Shown here piece by piece: positions 61,326 to 64,000 of a DNA stretch of 64,000 bases. The position numbers and the translations under genes were made by a program. The notes below the pieces were generated by a model. The model did not search any database and was not told the origin of the DNA. It saw nothing but the letters and a program-made list of their open reading frames with translations. Each line of letters starts with the position of its first letter. The stretch's first letter is position 1. The DNA is from Ptychodera flava (taxonomy: Eukaryota > Hemichordata > Enteropneusta > Ptychoderidae). The stretch covers positions 45,354,842 to 45,418,841 of the forward strand of contig NC_091934.1 of assembly GCF_041260155.1 (NCBI RefSeq), written 5' to 3'.

Positions 61326-63651
61326 TTACATGCCACTGCTTTCCACAATTTCTTGACTCTTTGATCGTTTCATTTTTCCTTCTTCTGGAGTGGCTTCAAA
61401 TGATCCTCTGTCCAGTTCATATCTTGCTCTCCTGCCCAGTGCTCGTCCAAGTGAACCCTGAGAGTGAGATTGCATAACTATTTCAGTTTGATTTCCATCA
61501 CAGTGCATCAAATGGTAGTGCTAGCAAAGATGGATGTGTCACAGCTCTCCCTAACAATAAAGGTTTAATACGAGGTCAAAGGTTACATAGAAATGTATCA
61601 AGGCGCCATTTATTGACCATTGATATTGCATTACTGCAACAGCAACTAAAGATTACACAGTACACCTTTCAATGTACATTGCCAAGTATTATGGAATGGT
61701 AGATTTTCCAGGGCAATTCCCTATCAGCAATGCTCCTGGGCACAGATCTTATGACTCGAAAACCTTTACAATACTTTTTGGTCTACCACTTGTGGGGGTT
61801 CATTTTGAAACTAATGGAGTAAATAAAGTTTTCCTCTGTTTATTTTTGTGAGAATCAAAATTTCATTTTAACCCGTAGAGTTAACACAAGGATGGAGTTG
61901 GAGAAAAAAAATTTGAATTTCAAGTGTTGAAAAATATTGAGTAATTTATTTCTCCAGTACCAAATTTTTCGAGGTGAACCCCTTATTTTTTTCTTAATTT
62001 CAAAAGGAAACAATTGTTGGCTGTAAGAGGCCACACTAAAGAGCAATTGCTCTTTAGTGTGGTCTTGTCTTCTCAACAGAAATCAGTAAAGTCTTGGCCA
62101 AAACAATCGTTTTCTAGTTTAGCAAAATGTGACAAAGGCAGACTCGCCAATTACATTTCCCAAAAACAGAAATCTTATCCTTGTACAGTTTGAGGCTGTA
62201 ACGACAAACTTACCAGCGATATCATAACAGATATTTTATCTGTGCTTCAAAAAGCCATATTCTTTGACAAACTAACAACTCACCCTAAAACTGTATCTCT
62301 TCTTTTTCTCTTCTTCATAATTTCCACCTCTGTATGACCTGACAAAAGATTTACCCACTGACCCTCCGGAATTTTTCTTCTTGTTACCTAGCAACGAAAC
62401 CCCTGTTGCCTCCAGTACTCCTCTGGAAAAATAAAAAACATTAGTTTGTAAAAATGTTTGTTCAAGTCATTGTTTGGTCTGCTAAAGCAAACAACCTGGA
62501 GACATTTTCTGGACAAAGAAAGAATAACGTTGACTGTGTGTTGACTTGTGCGATATTCAGTTCATTGAGAGAAATAACATGATATGAAAAGAAGACAGTT
62601 TCTATACGGATCAGTCATAAATCATCAATGGTTTTCAATGGTTTTGTCTCATTTTTCATCACTTCTTGTGTTGAACCAAATATGACACAATGCAACAATA
62701 TTGCCAACAAGAAAATATCCATAAAATCAACATTTTTTCATTTCCACGGCTAATAGTCACATTCGTCAAAAATGCAACGACATATTGTACATCACTGCAA
62801 CAAAATTGTTTGAAATATGATAATCACAGTAATTGGAAACAAAACCTCATTGTGAACAATTCATATTTTTCTCAGGTATGCAAATAAAGTATGGAATAAA
62901 ACCTGATTGGTTAGATTCAATCTTAGGTATGCAAATTAAACAGTAAAATCTGATTGGTTAGATTCAATCTTAGGTATGCAAATTAAACAGTAGAATCTGA
63001 TTGGTTAGATTAGATCTCAGGTATGCAAATTAAACATGGAGTAAAATCTGATTGGTTAGATTCAATCTTAGGTATGCAAATTAAACATGGAATAAAATGT
63101 GATTGGTTAGATTGAATCTCACCTTGCTGGTGTAATCAGAGCATTGAGTTCAGTTGTAAGATGTCTTCGGATGATGATTTTAGCTGACGGTATACCCAAT
63201 GCCGCTGCCATAGCATCAGAGTTGAAAGACGGTTCTAAAACCAGTAATGCACCATGGACTCCACTGTCCAGCAAGTTATCTGCATAATCCTATCAATGTT
63301 TCATGGAAAAAATTCTGTGTAAGTTATATTTCACTACAAATCAATCTATAGTAGGCAGATTAAATACCTTGCAGATACTTAATCCATAAAAGCAATTATA
63401 AGATCTATTTAAGCAAAGGGTTACAGGTACTCTTAAATGACAGCTATTGAAGAAAATCTACACTTTACAATGGTTTTCATTGGTTCAAACAAAAGATTGT
63501 AAAACTTTTGAACTTGAATGGGCCAATCAGCAACCTTGTTACAATTTACCTTGAGATCAATAGTCTTTGCCCACTTAATAACCCTGTGATTGGTCCATAC
63601 CAGTGGATCTAAATCCACTTCTTCACAAGATGCTCTCCTGTCAGTGAGGAT
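61326..63651 (-). CDS. KAZN: KAZN (kazrin), C-terminal part: last SAM domain and tail
   Basis: Exons 63651-63550, 63289-63123, 62422-62284 and 61457-61326 join at GT..AG sites with matching phases (0, 2, 0) and give the last 179 residues plus stop. Kazrin is a scaffold protein linked to cell junctions, periplakin and endosome transport; it has an N-terminal coiled coil and C-terminal SAM domains. Seen here: DPLVWTNHRVIKWAKTIDLK, then DYADNLLDSGVHGALLVLEP, then ALGIPSAK and RRHL, which together form the last SAM domain as in kazrin. Liprin-beta has a related domain but reads SGVHGGLMVLEP and NIPPNK there, so kazrin fits better. After it comes a Lys/Arg/Gly-rich tail with SFRGSLGRALGRR. The first half of the protein lies beyond the right edge. 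Confidence 0.9.
61745..62015 (-). repeat. 300-bp repeat, copy 4 (inverted)
   Basis: Same orientation as 55745-56060, opposite to 3935-4232 and 13535-13770. Shared lines include 'ctaccacttgtgggggttca' and 'aatttatttctccagtacca'. It lies in the last KAZN intron. Confidence 0.65.
62031..62062. repeat. Perfect 32-bp palindrome
   Basis: ccacactaaagagcaa is followed directly by its exact reverse complement, with no loop. It lies directly beside the 300-bp repeat copy, in a KAZN intron. Confidence 0.95.
62876..63120. repeat. Octamer plus CCAAT tandem array in a KAZN intron
   Basis: Five units of 47-51 bp. Each holds ATGCAAAT (starting at 62878, 62929, 62976, 63023 and 63074) and, about 20-25 bases later, 'tctgattggttaga' with ATTGG, the inverted CCAAT box. 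The last unit runs into the splice donor of the exon at 63123-63289. Confidence 0.93.
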
Positions 63652-63913
63652 CTGTGGATAAAATTTACAGGCAGTTGGTAAAAACTTTGTAGGTGATTAT
63701 TTGTCAGAGAATTCCAGTTTAACGATAAAGTCATTTAAAGGAATCTGTCTCAGTTTAGACAGAATTGGTCAGTGTCTTGGATGGTTACAACAAATGGACT
63801 AGTCCACTAAGGCACTTCAACTCTTGACCACTAATCCCAGCTTCACCGTACACACATCTACAAATTCTACTGAAAACAATTAGGGCTGTACCAGCGTCTG
63901 CTGGTAAAATGGG
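63652..63913. other. KAZN: KAZN intron, no further exon seen
   Basis: The acceptor of the 63550-63651 exon lies at 63652-63654 ('tttatccacag' on the minus strand). The next upstream exon is expected beyond 64000. Confidence 0.6.
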
Positions 63914-64000
63914 TTAACCCTTTCACCACAATGGTTTGGCCAAAACTAATTGTTCTCAATGATGATTTTGGACCTGTATAGGAATTGGGGTGGAACAGGT
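63914..64000. mobile_element. Short MITE (CCCTTTCACC family), cut by the window edge
   Basis: Starts TTAACCCTTTCACCACAATG and contains 'tgatgattttggacctgt'. It gives the clearest left end of the family: TTAA followed by CCC. Confidence 0.65.

Noticed and set aside
63433-63618. Short minus-strand frame read as one continuous protein
   Set aside because: Only the part above 63550 is exon (KAZN). The rest is translation into the following intron.
1-64000. tRNA, rRNA and histone-type genes
   Set aside because: No A/B box pair with a cloverleaf, and no rRNA segment, was recognised on reading. A covariance-model scan would be needed to exclude decayed copies.

Overview
This is animal nuclear DNA: AT-rich, with split genes using GT..AG introns, many small inverted-repeat transposons, and remnants of LINE retrotransposons. 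No rRNA, tRNA, operon or bacterial feature was found. The species cannot be fixed from the window. The AT-rich composition, introns mostly of 0.3-1.5 kb and heavy MITE load fit an invertebrate deuterostome or lophotrochozoan genome.

Three protein genes can be reconstructed exon by exon with matching splice phases. (1) PINK1, the mitochondrial quality-control kinase, lies on the minus strand at 17565-23584: eight exons, 549 residues, apparently complete. (2) A gene I do not recognise lies on the plus strand at 28933-50046: four coding exons, 330 residues, a first intron of 18.7 kb, a Lys/Glu-rich stretch and an AT-hook-like motif. (3) The 3' end of KAZN (kazrin) lies on the minus strand at 61326-63651: four exons covering the last SAM domain and the basic tail, with the 5' exons beyond the right edge. 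PINK1 and gene 2 are divergent, gene 2 and KAZN convergent. In humans PINK1 and KAZN are both on 1p36, so this may be an old linkage. A possible fourth gene is hinted at by three small, phase-compatible minus-strand exons at 4760-9578.

Layout: 1-4320 repeats, including a 1.5 kb TTAA-flanked element and diverged long repeat units; 4320-9600 candidate mini-exons among nested foldback elements; 9600-16200 a second block of the same long repeat plus a LINE insertion with a 15-bp target duplication and an inverted 5' end; 16900-23600 PINK1; 23600-28900 intergenic, with two foldback elements, two weak exon candidates and a CpG-rich stretch before gene 2; 28900-50046 gene 2, its long intron carrying most of the MITEs; 50047-61325 intergenic plus probable 3' UTRs; 61326-64000 KAZN.

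The most striking theme is mobile DNA using TTAA targets. At least six inverted-repeat elements sit between TTAA copies. Two stand back to back with the outer TTAA inside the 5' splice site region of PINK1 intron 1, and one copy has been split by a second element that duplicated TTA. A tandem array in a KAZN intron combines an octamer (ATGCAAAT) with an inverted CCAAT box in every unit and runs right into a splice donor.
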